Below are positions 23,039 to 34,299 of a DNA stretch of 64,000 nt, in pieces. The stretch comes from Allium sativum (taxonomy: Eukaryota; Streptophyta; Magnoliopsida; Asparagales; Amaryllidaceae). Position numbers and translations under genes: made by a program. The stretch spans positions 324,107,956-324,171,955 of the forward strand of contig CM060922.1 of assembly GCA_030737875.1 (NCBI GenBank), written 5' to 3'. The notes below the pieces were generated by a model. That model saw only the letters and a program-made list of their open reading frames with translations. It was not told the origin of the DNA and searched no databases. Each line of letters begins with the position of its first letter. Positions within the stretch are counted from its first letter, which is position 1.

Positions 23039-23811
23039 TGTAACGAAAAAGAATTTCGCTCGATCCTAATCGATCGCTAAACAGACCCAGACCGTTCGAA
23101 ACGCCTGATTGTTTTGAGAACACGAAAAACTAGAACGTAGATGGAAGAACATTTCATTGTATATTACAACAATTCCATCAGAATACAAGAATAAACAGAG
23201 TGTAAATGAATAAATATTACACAGAAAATATCAAAGATTACAATAATTACATAGCAGCGGAAAATGATACAATACACAACTAGAAGAGATATGCGGATAC
23301 AAAGCTTTCTGAATATCGTTCCAGCTGTAAACCAGGATCCTATGAATATAAATCTGCAAAACCAAAACTACTAGCTGCCCGTGTCAAAATAAGGGTACCC
23401 AGAGTTTAGGTTGAAACAATAAACTCCAAGTCAGTCATGGGACTGGTATGAGAACTAAAACAGTTATTTAAAACTTTACTTTAAAGCAGATATATCAAGG
23501 GACCACGCCGTATAACACGGAACGGGTTTCCTCCCAAGAATAACAGTGCATATAACAAAATAGCGCAATGCTTTTTGAAAAAAATGAAGCTATTATAAGA
23601 CCCAGGTCCTATCACACAATGCAACGCAAGCCGGGGGATAGGGTTTTCCCTTGTAATAGCCAAACATGCTTAGTACGTTTAAAATATATCATTTGATACT
23701 ATTATAAGTGCATAGTGCATAAAACAACTTCAAATCATAAGTATCAATCATAGACGGCATGAGTACCATATATCATGTCGCCATACTAGTTCTACAATTA
23801 AAACCACAAAA

Positions 23812-24640
23812 TCACGTATTTGGAAGTTGGATTTCCATCTGTGAACCGAGGCAAAAGATAGTCCTTACCGATTCGAGACTGTCTAGCCCGAGTCTCAGGA
23901 TCAGAGCTCGAGTGACCCTTGGATAGTCAGGGCCGGTCCACTGATGTGGATTAAAATTCCTGAACACTGCGTTTCCTCGCCCTTTGGAGCGTAAATGAGC
24001 CAACGAATGGCTCCATCGGACCCGGATCGTCCGATCTATCCGAGGCGCCTCGCAACAGCAACAACCACATAAGTCAAACTCGTCAGGGCGTGTAAAAACA
24101 CTGACGCCACTTCTAGCTAGAAGGAAACGCATGCCCTCCCTGAGGTCCTCTTCCGTTTCTGATTCACAACCGGGGTGTGAGGCTCGCGAATTCACGTTAC
24201 ACAAAGCTATGCCACACAGGCCGTGCTTTGATCATCACCACAAGACTTTGGTTTTCAACAGAAGCCTTGATCAATTGCCACTTAGGCATGCCACACAGGC
24301 AATTCACTCCATGCGTTTGATATCCATCAATATATAACCTCTGAGCTCGTACGTCTCAGAGAAGGGCGTTAAGCAAGAGAATAAATTCTCCGCCGCCAAA
24401 CAGATGTATATTTAATAGAAATCAATCACACAGACTAAAATCCAATGTCAGACACACAATCCATTTACAAGTTCGTTCTGGGTCTGAACGAAACCGGAGG
24501 CACCTAGTACCCCGCATATCCATCGATCTCCAAGAACGTCTGGACGATCACCAACTGATTCTCTCCTCTTGGGTGTACAGCCTAATCAAGATCATCAGTA
24601 ATTGTCCAAACGACGTGAAGACCTCCGGTCTTCAACCACC
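23812..24640 (-). other. GC-richer U5-side body of F4
   Basis: This part contains CAAGTTCGTTCTGGGTCTG, GACGTGAAGACCTCCGGTC and GAGGTCCTCTTCCG. Minus-strand and plus-strand frames of 130 and 68 codons overlap here. The matching region of the plus-strand fragment (14120-14300) does not keep them open, so they are not called as genes. Confidence 0.55.
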
Positions 24641-26279
24641 GCCTTCATTTTCGACACCACGTCGAATTAGTTATTCAGAATGGGATAAACCCGGTCTTTC
24701 TGAATAACTCGCGTATATAATAAACAAGTGTTACACAAACACAACATACGCCTCATTCCAATTCAGAATATTCTTTTATTCAAATATTCTTGTACTTTGG
24801 GAAAGGTTCCCATTAATTTTATCAAAGATAAATTCTTTAAATTTATTCTTTAATCTTCTTTGAATATCATTTCAAACTAGTCGGGATTAGCGAACCACAC
24901 CAAAGTAATCATTTATTTTATTTCCCAATCCCAACCTATTCATCCCATGAAGTAAAACTGGCCATACTTCATATCTAACACCACGGTGTTATCGGTAAAT
25001 TCAATTACCATTTCACGTTCAAATCTAATTAAAGATTTAACTATCGCCTGGAGCAAAACTGGTGATACTCCATTCTTGACCATTTCAATCTAATTAAAGA
25101 TTCATTAAAACCCCACTTAGTTTTAATCTTTACAGAAATCAATATCCTGTCTTTAACTGGGTTAAAGAACCAATGTCATTTAAAACACGTTTCACGATAA
25201 AACCAAAATCACATTCCATTAATTATCGGGTTAAAGAACAAGTGTTATTTAAAACACCGTTCACGATAAACCCAAAAATCAATCCCAATTCAATTCCAAT
25301 CAAATATCATTTAATTGGCACACTTCATTAAATCTAAATAAAAAGATTTAATCTTTTTCTCAACTGGGTTTAAGAACAGTGTTAATGAAGACACCATTCA
25401 CGATAAACCCAAATCACATTTGATATTAAATACAAGGCTCTGAATAGAAAATATACCGGCTTATGTTCAATATCAAATTCTACGACCAACAAATATCGTA
25501 TTGGAAATAACGATATATATATCTTTCAAATTTCCATAACAATATCTGTATAATCACGAAATCCAACATCGAAATACTCCGAAGACAATTTCGATTCAAA
25601 TCCATTCCAATGCAATTATTGGAAATTCTGGTTATTTTCAGAACCATTTCCAATCCAATTTATTTATTTTAATTCTACGACCAACAATTATTATTCTAGT
25701 TCAAAACTAGTTCATTTCGATAAAAGTCTATTTTTATCTTTTCAAATATGGAGTTTTTCATCCCAATTCTTCACAAATCATTTCTTATGATTTTAAACTA
25801 AATATTACTATTTTTAATAATTTTATCAAGGCCTGTACAGTCAATTTCCATCAACGGCCATCGAACTGCACTTACAGCGACCTTTTTCAAATTTGATTTG
25901 GACATAATTCCAAATCCAACCGTTAGATTTCAAATTTCTAATATTCATTGGAAAGCTCTTTTCGATATGAACCTAAGGTTCTGGTTTTAGGAGAATCCGA
26001 TGGCCGGATCTCCCGCAATATCCATTCGAAGTCAATGGTCGAAATTCGCGAACTGCCGCGGCGCGGCACGTTCTATTCAGGCCATTATATTATATATATA
26101 ATATATATAATATATACTTCGTCAATTTCCTTTTAAAACGTATTTTATAAATCATTTTAAATTCGTTTTCGAAACAATTTTAACTTCATTTTCAAATTCA
26201 AATCAAAATTGAATTTTCCCATACAAATTCGTTTTAAATTCATTTCAAATTGATTTCAATTCAAATCGATTTTCAGTTC

Positions 26280-26465
26280 AATTTCAATTCGTTTTCAATT
26301 CAATTTGAATTTCAAATTAATTCAATTCCAATTCGAATTCAATTCTATTCAATTTCAATTCGAATTCAATTCTATTCAATTTCAATTCGAATTCAATTCT
26401 ATTCAATTTCAATTTGAATTCAATTCTATTCAATTTCAATTTGAATTCAATTCTTTTCAATATAA
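26280..26465. repeat. 27-bp tandem repeat with AATTCGAATT palindrome, F4
   Basis: About six units of the form CAATTTCAATTCGAATTCAA plus TTCTATT are present. Each contains the perfect palindrome AATTCGAATT or a variant. The array forces a repetitive plus-strand open frame (QFQFEFNSI repeated), which is a by-product. It lies about 1.8-2.0 kb from the TATA box, the interval that holds hairpin arrays in F1 and F2. Confidence 0.85.
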
Positions 26466-26660
26466 TTCGAATTTCAATTATTTCAATATAATTCAAATTT
26501 CGAAATCACTTTCAATATAATTAAAATTTCGAAATCACTTTAAATATAATTCAAATTTTGAAATCACTTTCAATATACATTGAAATTTCGAAATCACTTT
26601 TTATATACATTAAAATTTCGAAATCACTTTCAATATACATTGAAAATTGAATAAAATCGA
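26466..26660. repeat. About 32-bp tandem repeat (AAATTTCGAAATCACTTT), F4
   Basis: Five to six units contain AATTTCGAAATCACTTTCAA, then TATAATT or TATACATT. TTTCGAAA inside each unit is palindromic. Confidence 0.82.
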
Positions 26661-26714
26661 TATAAATATCGTTCACGTCAAAATGGCGTCAATCTAATCA
26701 ACACGGCTTCATAT

Positions 26715-26835
26715 ATTTCTATTTTCAAATATTCTATTTCAAATATTTCTTTTTCAAATATTTCTATTTCAAATATTCCTATTTCAAATATTCCTATTTC
26801 AAATATTTCTTTTCAAATATTTCTATTTCAAAACT
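26715..26835. repeat. About 17-19 bp tandem repeat (TATTTCAAATATTTC), F4
   Basis: About seven short units with TTTCAAATATTTCTA and variants are present. The ATATTT/AAATAT arms make each unit a possible small stem. Confidence 0.78.
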
Positions 26836-27459
26836 GGAATGAGGCCCAATCAATTACCATATAATATTGATTATATGGGTTTTCTACAACACATGTATAT
26901 ATCAACAATCACAAATAATCAACCATCATCCAGAGTGCATTCTACACAGTATAAGCATCAAATATAAATATTTAACGCTTATAACAGTTTGTCAATAATC
27001 GATCGACATACAACTAAACAATCGGGATTTGTGTACGTCAAATATCATCCCAATACCTGTGTGGGGTTTCAAACCATCAAACAAAGATTTTATTTGTGCA
27101 GTTGGGCGATGTGTAAAATTTATTGTCCTAATCAATATCAGTCAAATGTGTGTATATAAACAAATCGTCCGATTTGTTTATTTCTATTTCATTTCATATA
27201 CACGTTAAAAATTCTATTTTTAACTATAAAATATTTTCCACTATAAAATATTTTATTTCACATCACACAATCAACTACACATCAAAATCAAACAAACAAG
27301 CATACAAGCCGTCCAAGGTCTGTGGACGATGGGTGCTACTAAACACCGTCTACATCCTAGTATATATTTATATAACTAGAAAAAGAAAGTTAAAGTGAGA
27401 AGTTCTCACCGACTAGCTAATCCAATACCATGACTCTTCATTGTAGAAATCTTCGCCGT

Positions 27460-27720
27460 CTGACACTTTCGTTGCCCGTATTCACTACATATATAAAAAT
27501 CACATTTTTATATTGTTGCTATGTATATAAAAATCACATTTTTACCACATTTCTTTCTATATAAGAATTATATTTTTAACCTTCTACAATATAAAAGATT
27601 ATATTTTTAATACTTCTATAATATAAAAATCTAATCTTTACTTCATTAAAAATCCAACCTTTCTTCACTAATATCATATATAATTTTCAGTTTAAAAACC
27701 AAATATTTTTCAGTTTAAAA
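27460..27720. repeat. ATATAAAAATCACATTTTTA degenerate repeats, F4
   Basis: Loose repeats of ATATAAAAATC(A)CATTTTTA and AATATAAAAGATTATATTTT lie between the GC-rich leader and the AT arrays. Copies are diverged. Confidence 0.5.
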
Positions 27721-27779
27721 ATCAAGTATTTTTCCTAATAAATTAGATTAATTAAACTAGAAGAAAACTCACTGTTTCG

Positions 27780-28200
27780 TTCACTGCCCGAACCCATTCG
27801 CCACCGCTAGGGTCTTCCTCCTGCACAGTCTTCGATGAGCCTCTGGTTGCTGCGCCTCTTGCTGCAGACATCGGACGAAGGGGGGAGGCGCTCTGGTGGG
27901 TTTGGGGTTAGAAGAGGGGGGGGGGGGGGGGCTCGCGCGATTTGGGGTCTCGAGAGAAGGGAGGATCGGAGGCAAGGGGATCGACAGAGGGGAGGTCTCC
28001 TTGGCAGCGGGGCCTCCGGCGTTGGCGGCGCGTCGGGTTCTTTGAGGAATAGGAGGGTGTGAGCGAGAGTCGAGAGGAGGGAGGGACTGGAGGAGAGAAG
28101 AGAAGCGTGGGGAGGAAGCGGAGGTGAGGGAGGGGCGCGGTGGCCTACGCCATCGCTGGCAAACGGGATCAGAGGGGGGGGCGCCCCCTTTTTTTTCTTT
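27780..28200 (-). other. GC-rich leader island in F4 with a G16 tract
   Basis: On the minus strand, just downstream of the TATA box, this block is rich in C/T and CG dinucleotides (CTCCCCACGC, CCTCCTCTCG, CCGCTGCC) and looks like the 5' leader of a plant gene. It includes 16 consecutive G on the plus strand (27916-27931) and GGCGCC near 28180. A 184-codon proline-rich frame begins upstream of the TATA box, so the predicted transcript could not use its start. Capture of host sequence is an inference. Confidence 0.55.
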
Positions 28201-28251
28201 CTTTTTTTCTGTGTTTGACTTTTTGAGGGAAGAGAGAGAAGACAGGGGGGT

Positions 28252-28258
28252 TATATAA
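28252..28258 (-). promoter_or_regulatory. TATA box, F4 (minus strand)
   Basis: On the minus strand TTATATAA is followed by CCCCCCTGTCTTCTCTCTC, a suitable start region. It is about 890 bp from the U3 end of the LTR, close to the spacing in the other families. Confidence 0.6.
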
Positions 28259-29148
28259 ATATTTATATATTTTATTATTTTAAAAAGTAACTTTTTCATT
28301 CGAACTCGAAACGAGACCCACCGCCTGTCGTCCATAGCTAATTACCCCCATTTCGAACACAATGGGATATGTATCGTAAGCTGATTTGATCGTTTCAATC
28401 ATTTTTCGTCAAAATCAACATATAACTCTATATATTGAATTTGAACGCGCATTTCAATTTAACGGGGCCACACACTAACTAGAAAAATTCCCAAAAAATA
28501 ATTTCTAGCTTCGTATTGATGACACGGTCCTAACAAAACTAGTTTCGTCGAATTCTGAGAACGTTTGAAAAATGGCCATTTTCTAGTCGATCAAAATCAA
28601 CTGAAACTGGTCAAACGCATTTTCCTTTGCCACGCTCACATATTGATTCGAAAAATTACAAATTTTGAAACCTAGCAATAATTTGACATCGCGGATCCAA
28701 CAAAAGTGGTTTCGTCGAAATCCGAGGTCTTTTGCAAAATTTCCATTTTTAAGGGCCAGAATTCCATAGCGACTATTATGGATATTCAACTGGACATATC
28801 TTTTGATTCCCGCTATGAAATTTTGATTTTTCGGATTCGTTGGAAAGATATTCTCAATTAGATTTTATTATTTTCGGTTTCACTAAAATCCGGTTTATTT
28901 TGAATCCTGTACATTCATTTGAAATTTGAAATCGAATTATCGAACTACCGCACCATTTTCAATTCCTTTTATATATAAATAAATTTTTATATTCTAACGA
29001 CGCTCTATATAAATATATTCGTTCTAATTCTATTCAAAATAAATTTCTCGTCGTTATTATTTAAAATAATTCATTTTAAATATTCAAAATTGATCAAAAT
29101 TGTCAAAATAAAAATTTTAAATTAGCTCAGAATTTCCGGGTTATTACA

Positions 29149-29153
29149 GATGA
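29149..29153. repeat. Target site duplication GATGA, right copy (F4)
   Basis: It follows GGGTTATTACA and matches 23034-23038. Confidence 0.9.
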
Positions 29154-30387
29154 TAGGATCTCCCGGGAAGTAAATTTGAAGTTAATGGTCGAGATTCGCA
29201 AAGTACCACTTTACGAAGAGTCCTATTCAGATTAAATTTGATTTAAAATTAAAATTAGATCGAAATATTTTAAAAATAATCAATTAATTACATAAAAGAT
29301 ATATAATTATTTTTGGAAACTACATTTCAATTATTTCTCTTTAAAATCATTCTTTTCATTATTTAATCATTTTAATATTATTTAAATCAACAAAATAATA
29401 TTATTTTTCAAAACTTATTATTTGAAGTCCAAATTTTCCTTATATCCGTTATAAAAATAAATAAGATAGTTTTGAACGGAACTTCTATTGAAATATTTCC
29501 TATATACCCTAACTAAACTTCGCATTTTAAAATTACAATTCATTTTGAGTTTAAATTTGAAAATATGCCTTTATTAATTTAAAAATAATTAATATCAAAA
29601 TTTTACTTTTACGAAATTTATTCATAATGACTTAAACAACCTTTCCAAATTATTTCGAATTTAAAATTGAAACTTTTATTTTTCACAGAATATTTTATTA
29701 ATAAAATATTCAAATTAATTCCAAATTGGAATGAGATTTAACCGATTACCATATAATTCAGTTTATATTTCACACACCATTAGCATCCAATAATAGTTAT
29801 TAATAACTACTAACATCCAATTACCATCTAGTGGCATTATCAACATAAGTGTTAAGATCATCAACACTTAATACCCAATCAACCATTGTTAATTAAGGTA
29901 TTATACCTCATTAACACCCTATTGACATAATTAGCAAAACAAATTCACGGTAACACACATCCCATTTAAATAATCATCCTTGCTATAATCCATATACACA
30001 AATATTCAACCAATACAAACGATGTAACACATCCATTTAAGGTCATATATTTACCTATATTTTCCATTACCTACTAAATGGATATGGTGAATCAATTTCT
30101 ATTACTAAGTAATTTTTCTCAACCACCACTTACTTCATCATTATAATATCTTGCTAACTTAACCATTTACCAAATTAAGAATGCAAGTCATACCAATTAA
30201 CATAAACTTGTCAATCACATAGCAACTTATCACCAACAACATAATTAACTAAACTAGTTAACCAAATACAGTGAAGAGTTCTCACCATAGATATCCAACA
30301 CCATGACTCTTCTTATGTAGGAATTCTTAACCTCTATGTAACCAAAATCACAACTTTCCCACTCCAAATCACCAATTACTAATATAT

Positions 30388-30435
<48 letters not shown>

Positions 30436-31624
30436 ATACTTGCAACTAGAAGAGGAAAAATCAGATTTTTAGGGGTTTTAAGGGCTTGGAAGCCTAGTGG
30501 GGCCCATGACTTAGGGAAGTGGGGTCCATCTGAGGTGTGCGGCTAGGTGGTGGTATCTGGGGTGATGCATGAGCTAGTTGGGCCTAGAGAAGGAGACTAT
30601 GGAGGTAGAATTTAGTCTTAAGGGAAAGATGTTATTTTTGGGTGTTTTAAAGTAAAAGGGGAGGTTTTCAAGCAAGGGCCCAGGACATGGTGATGGGGGT
30701 TGTCGCAAGGGGTGAGGAGGCTAGGGAGGTCAGTGGTGGAGGTAGGGAAGGGGGTGGCTCTATTAAAGGTGGAACGATGGAGCAAAAGTGGAAAGGAAGA
30801 AGAATGAAAATAAAAATGAAAAAAAATGAAAACTACTTAAATGAAATACTGTCACTCTTTCACATGCATAAGTACTTTTGGGAAAGGGTGAAATTAAAGA
30901 CCATGAGATGTGTTCAAGAGTACAATGTGTTGTCTAATGTAGGAGTTTTAAGGGATTTTGTGCAAAATACTCGTTTTTCTTTCAAGTTTTTAAATGGTTT
31001 CTTTATTTCTAAGCTCCTTAAGAAGCCTTCATCATTATTAAACTATATGCATCAGTACATGGAAAGGAGAGTAAATGGAAGAACAAGACAATGATGGAGG
31101 GGCCATGTGAATGAACTGTGTGTTGTCTAAATTCCTAAGCCTTAGGAAGTGGTGCTCATTTAAGTTATTAGCACTCTTTTTTAATTTTACGTCCTTTACT
31201 TGTTTCTATTCATATGACCACATACTAACTCTGATCGCTACAAAAATTGAAACCCTGCTATATTTCACTAATACAGATCCAATAAAATTGGTTTCGTTGA
31301 ATTCGGAGACTGTTTGTAAAATGGCCTTATTTCAAGCTTTTATTGAATTCTAACCTGTTTTTCAATATGCGTTTATATTACGTATGCTTACACAATAATT
31401 CCGACTGACATAAAATTTGGAACCTTACCATATTTTAACATTACGGATCCGATAAAATTGGTTTCTTAGAAATCCGGGACTGGTTGAAAAATGCCTATTT
31501 TTAGGCTATTGAAATATTATTAAAATATCAAATTTTAATATATTTACTTTTAAATCACTACTAAAAGTCAACCAATCTTATTTAAATTCATAGTTTGAAT
31601 TGACCAAAAGTCTGGATTGTTACA
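29154..31624 (-). repeat. U3-side part of F3 5' LTR
   Basis: This resumes the LTR interrupted at 23038 and aligns with 17740-20079. Shared marks include GATCTCCCGGGAAGT against GATCTGCCGAAAAGT, TTAGGGGTTTTA and CACATGCATAAGTACTTTTGG. The frame at 30687-31094 runs over mostly purine-rich sequence and is broken in the other copy. Confidence 0.72.
30387..30433. repeat. Microsatellite (ACAT)n(AC)n
   Basis: About six CATA units are followed by about seventeen CA units. The corresponding place in the other LTR (18885-18905) has no expansion, so it grew after the two copies formed. Confidence 0.9.
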
Positions 31625-32167
31625 TTACAGCAAAGGATTTGAAGAAGAATGCAACTTTTACTCTCAAGAAGCCTTAAAACCGCTGAAAATCAAATTTCTG
31701 TAAGATGCAAATATAAAGATAAGAACAATCGACCAAACACATGATTTGTGATGAAATAACTCCATTACTTTATGGAGATTACATATAAAGATGTTTAGTT
31801 ATCAATTTCTTTCGCTTTTGATTAGGACTGCAAGGGTTTTTAGCTTAGGATTTAGAGAGGAATTGAATTTTGGTTTTACTATAAAGAGAGGAAGAAGATG
31901 TTTCTTCTTTTGTTTTTACTGTAAAATTAATACATACTCAATTTTAGCCTATTCTAAATTTCTCTAAATCTATTAGTGATTAAGAAGGATTAGGGCCTAA
32001 TTAGACTATTAACACTAAATTAGGATTAGGTGCAGTAATTTACAAAGTTTAATCCTCAATTTAACCCATTTTACGCTATTTTTTCATGTTTTAAGTTACT
32101 AACAATGTCACACAAACACACACCCCAAACCACATTATTTTCAACTTTGTAAATATTATCATACATA

Positions 32168-32175
32168 TTTGTATA
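32168..32175. repeat. Target site duplication TTTGTATA, left copy (hAT)
   Basis: This 8-bp duplication matches 32852-32859; 8 bp is the size produced by hAT transposases. Confidence 0.9.
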
Positions 32176-32851
32176 TAGGGCTGTAAACGGATGCAGCCAG
32201 ATATGGATAGTGCTGTATCCGAATCCGTATCCGAAAATAAAAATCCGTATCTGATATCTGCGGATACCAGTTAAAAATATCCATATCCGTATCCGTGGAT
32301 ATTTTCGGATATCTGAAAATATCCGTATCTGCCTTAGCGAATACGGATATCCGAAGGTATCCGAAAATATCCGTATCCAAAACTTAAAACTGTGCATTGG
32401 ATGTGGTTATACTAAAATATCCGAAAAATATCTAAAAATATCCGAAAATAAAACAATAAAAGTTTACAAATACATCACTCACATGCAAATTTGGCTCATA
32501 AAATATTTTTTGAACATGTGAATACATCTAATTAAAAATTACAAGCAGGACATCAATCAAATAAATTTCTTACAACAAATATTTTAAGAGATAAAGTGTT
32601 CAAAATATGAAATACACAACCCTATTAAGACTAAAATAAAACAAAATATAAATCATAGAAGCACATACATGTATCAGAAAATCGAACGGATATTTTTCGG
32701 ATACGGATACCACTATAGCCATATCCGTATCCGGAATGATTTTCGGATATCGGATATGCGTATCCGCGTCTCGGATAACGGATATATTTCGTATTTTCGG
32801 ATACGGATGCGGACGGATATCAGATTTTTCGGGCACCCGTTGACAGCCCTA
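32176..32851. mobile_element. Non-autonomous hAT transposon, 676 bp
   Basis: Terminal inverted repeats are TAGGGCTGTAAACGGATGC (left) and, read from the other end, TAGGGCTGTCAACGGGTGC. They differ at two of 19 positions. TTTGTATA flanks both ends. The outer 200 bp on each side are packed with ATATCCG, CGTATCCG and CGGATAC words on both strands, the subterminal repeats expected to bind hAT transposase. The middle is plain AT-rich DNA. Frames of 73-114 codons run through the subterminal repeats and encode no transposase. Confidence 0.92.
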
Positions 32852-32859
32852 TTTGTATA
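32852..32859. repeat. Target site duplication TTTGTATA, right copy (hAT)
   Basis: It follows GACAGCCCTA and matches 32168-32175 exactly. Confidence 0.9.
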
Positions 32860-33782
32860 TCTAAAAATATTTTATACCTTTTTAAACATTATTAACATTT
32901 CACATAATAAAATTCACACTTTCACAAAAACAAAATTTTACACCTTTACAAAAACAAAATTTTACACCTTAATTAATCAAAAGTTATCATTTTTACGTTC
33001 CATATCCTTATAAAATTCTTCTCAAATGTATTTAAATTATTTCTAAGTCTTTTAAACACTAAACTATTCATGTTTCACACAAATTTTATTTTACAATTAG
33101 TTGCACATTTTACATCTTTAATTCACTAACTTACATTTTAAATTCAAATTTGTGTAAACTATATTTTCTTGTTAAATAAACATCATCTTATCCAAAATAT
33201 TTTAACATATTTCAAATACTGACTTTAAATCAGTTTTCCCTTTTAATCTCTATTTACAACTCAAATAAGCTTTGAGATATCAATTTGCATTAAAATTCAT
33301 CATTTTACTCAACCTTGAGATTTAATGCAGAAAGTCACATATAAATCTCTTACATGCTCATAATTTCATATTATAAATCTTACAAAGATTTTACTCATTA
33401 TTATTTATTCCCTATTACCTAACTCAATGTTGAAATAAACCCCTTCATTGATTTATTTAATCCAACCCATCTCAATATTGTTTAATTATCCAAATTTTCA
33501 CCAAATTAATCCCGAACTCATTAAATTATCAAAACGATCAAATTGACGACTAATTACTCAAATTTGTAGCTATTCTTTTGATTATCTAATTGATTTTGGA
33601 TCGTACTGCATCTTAACGCAATTTTATCACCATCCAATATATTTTAAATTTATAATTCTCAAAACCCCTAATTTACATATTTTAAGGATTTTACGAGTTA
33701 ACCACCTCAAATCAAGTTTAATTCTAATTAACCTTCATTTAAATATCTCACAGGTAGTTACAGAAAAGTCAGGGTTGTTACA
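32860..33782. other. AT-rich continuation of the LTR-like remnant
   Basis: Apart from CACTTTCACAAAAACAAAAT-like doublets near 32915-32960, this has no structure that I can name, until the LTR-like terminus GGGTTGTTACA at 33772-33782. Confidence 0.4.
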
Positions 33783-33817
33783 AATGTTAGGACATGCCAC
33801 CCTAACCATTGTAGTCG

Positions 33818-34290
33818 CTTATTTCCTACTTTGAACCTACCCGTGTATTCGTTCAGATGGACATCTATCTACCAGCACTAAGAACGCTTGGCGTTTTATT
33901 TCCTACACCAATGCCTACATGCTCGGTCATCATTAGGATGCACAGCCTCCAATTCTATCTCTATTAGGTTACTTATTTCCTACGTTGACGTGCGTGTCTA
34001 TTCAACATTAGGACATTCCGCCAAATAAACAACTAGACATGCTCTTGCTTATCCCTAACGACCGAGTCATAAACTATTGGCTAGTTATTTTCCATGCCTA
34101 CGTGCGTGTTCGCTCATCGTTCGGATGAACCCCCAAACTATACAAGATAAATTATAGACCACTTATTTTCCACATTGACGAATATCTAGTTTGTCATTGG
34201 GACGGGCTCCAACTATGTGAATGCTACTACGAGTCACTTATTTTCTACGTCAATAAATATCTTGTTCTTCGTTGCGATGGGCCCCGACTA
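33818..34290. repeat. Degenerate ~76-bp tandem repeat
   Basis: CTTATTTYCYAC recurs at about 33818, 33893, 33972, 34084, 34161 and 34237, and a GGATG-like word follows each about 32-35 bases later. Spacings are 75-79 bases apart from one of 112, where a truncated unit (GCTTATCCCTAACG at 34046) intervenes. Units are diverged, so the array is old. Confidence 0.8.
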
Positions 34291-34299
34291 TGTTGTTTT

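Larger units (their letters stand above)
23039..29148 (-). repeat. F4: 6.1-kb solo LTR
   Basis: The 6,110-bp LTR is flanked by GATGA. Termini are TGTAACG and CCGGGTTATTACA, with no core or second LTR, so it is the product of recombination between the two LTRs of a former full element. The minus orientation follows from the TATA box and from homology of its blocks to F1/F2 (for example ACCACGCCGTATAAC at about 23500). From U3 to U5 it has the TATA box at 28252, a GC-rich leader, three AT repeat arrays and a U5-side part. A fragment of the same family lies at 13986-15045. Confidence 0.9.
15731..31624 (-). mobile_element. F3: composite minus-strand giant-LTR element
   Basis: Read on the minus strand it has a 5' LTR (31624 down to 21113, split by F4), a PBS, a 1,033-bp core, a purine tract and a 3' LTR (20079 down to 15731). 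Without F4 the LTRs are about 4,397 and 4,349 bp, but they match only over 17560-20079 against 22861-23038 plus 29154-31624. The rest of the 3' LTR belongs to an F1/F2-like family. No target duplication is found (AATCT on the left, TTACA on the right), as expected of a recombinant. It has no coding capacity. Confidence 0.72.
21113..31624 (-). repeat. F3 5' LTR, interrupted by F4
   Basis: It runs from TGTGACGACCCG (21113) to GGATTGTTACA (31624), about 4.4 kb once F4 and one GATGA are removed. The U5-side part (21113-23038) resembles F4 more than F1/F2, as in CAAGTTC..CTGGGTCTGAACGAAACCG and GACGTGAAGA.CTCCGGTCTTCAACCACCG. The U3-side part is 29154-31624. A 60-codon frame at 22630 and frames at 30687-31353 are not preserved in the other LTR. 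Confidence 0.75.
31625..33782 (-). repeat. AT-rich LTR-like remnant around a hAT insertion
   Basis: The right edge GTCAGGGTTGTTACA resembles the U3-side terminus of a minus-strand LTR of this group (TGTAACAACCCTGAC on that strand). The left edge is not identifiable. Sequence near 31650-31900 includes a C/T- and A/G-rich stretch and TATAAAGAGAGG, but no credible frame. It is probably an old LTR into whose left part F3 was joined. Confidence 0.4.

Noticed and set aside
23812..24337. 130-codon minus-strand frame and overlapping plus-strand 68-codon frame in F4
   Set aside because: Not preserved in the homologous fragment at 14120-14300; no recognisable domain.
26305..26520. Plus-strand frame encoding QFQFEFNSI repeats
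   Set aside because: A 27-bp tandem repeat (a multiple of three) keeps the frame open automatically. It has no family resemblance and sits inside an LTR.
27781..28335. 184-codon minus-strand frame, the longest in the window, proline/serine-rich
   Set aside because: Its start lies upstream of the LTR TATA box, composition follows the GC-rich C/T tract, no domain is recognisable and the related LTR fragment does not keep it.
30687..31353. Possible small gene of 135 codons, then 80 codons, near 30.7-31.4 kb
   Set aside because: The homologous part of the other F3 LTR (19150-19780) is broken by stops and indels; the N-terminal part is purine-run sequence.
31625..31930. Possible gene promoter (TATAAAG followed by GAGAGGAAG)
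   Set aside because: No coding frame or splice signals follow; more likely old LTR sequence, with the boundary unresolved.
32159..33013. Frames of 73-114 codons across 32159-33013
   Set aside because: They run through hAT subterminal repeats on both strands and match no transposase.
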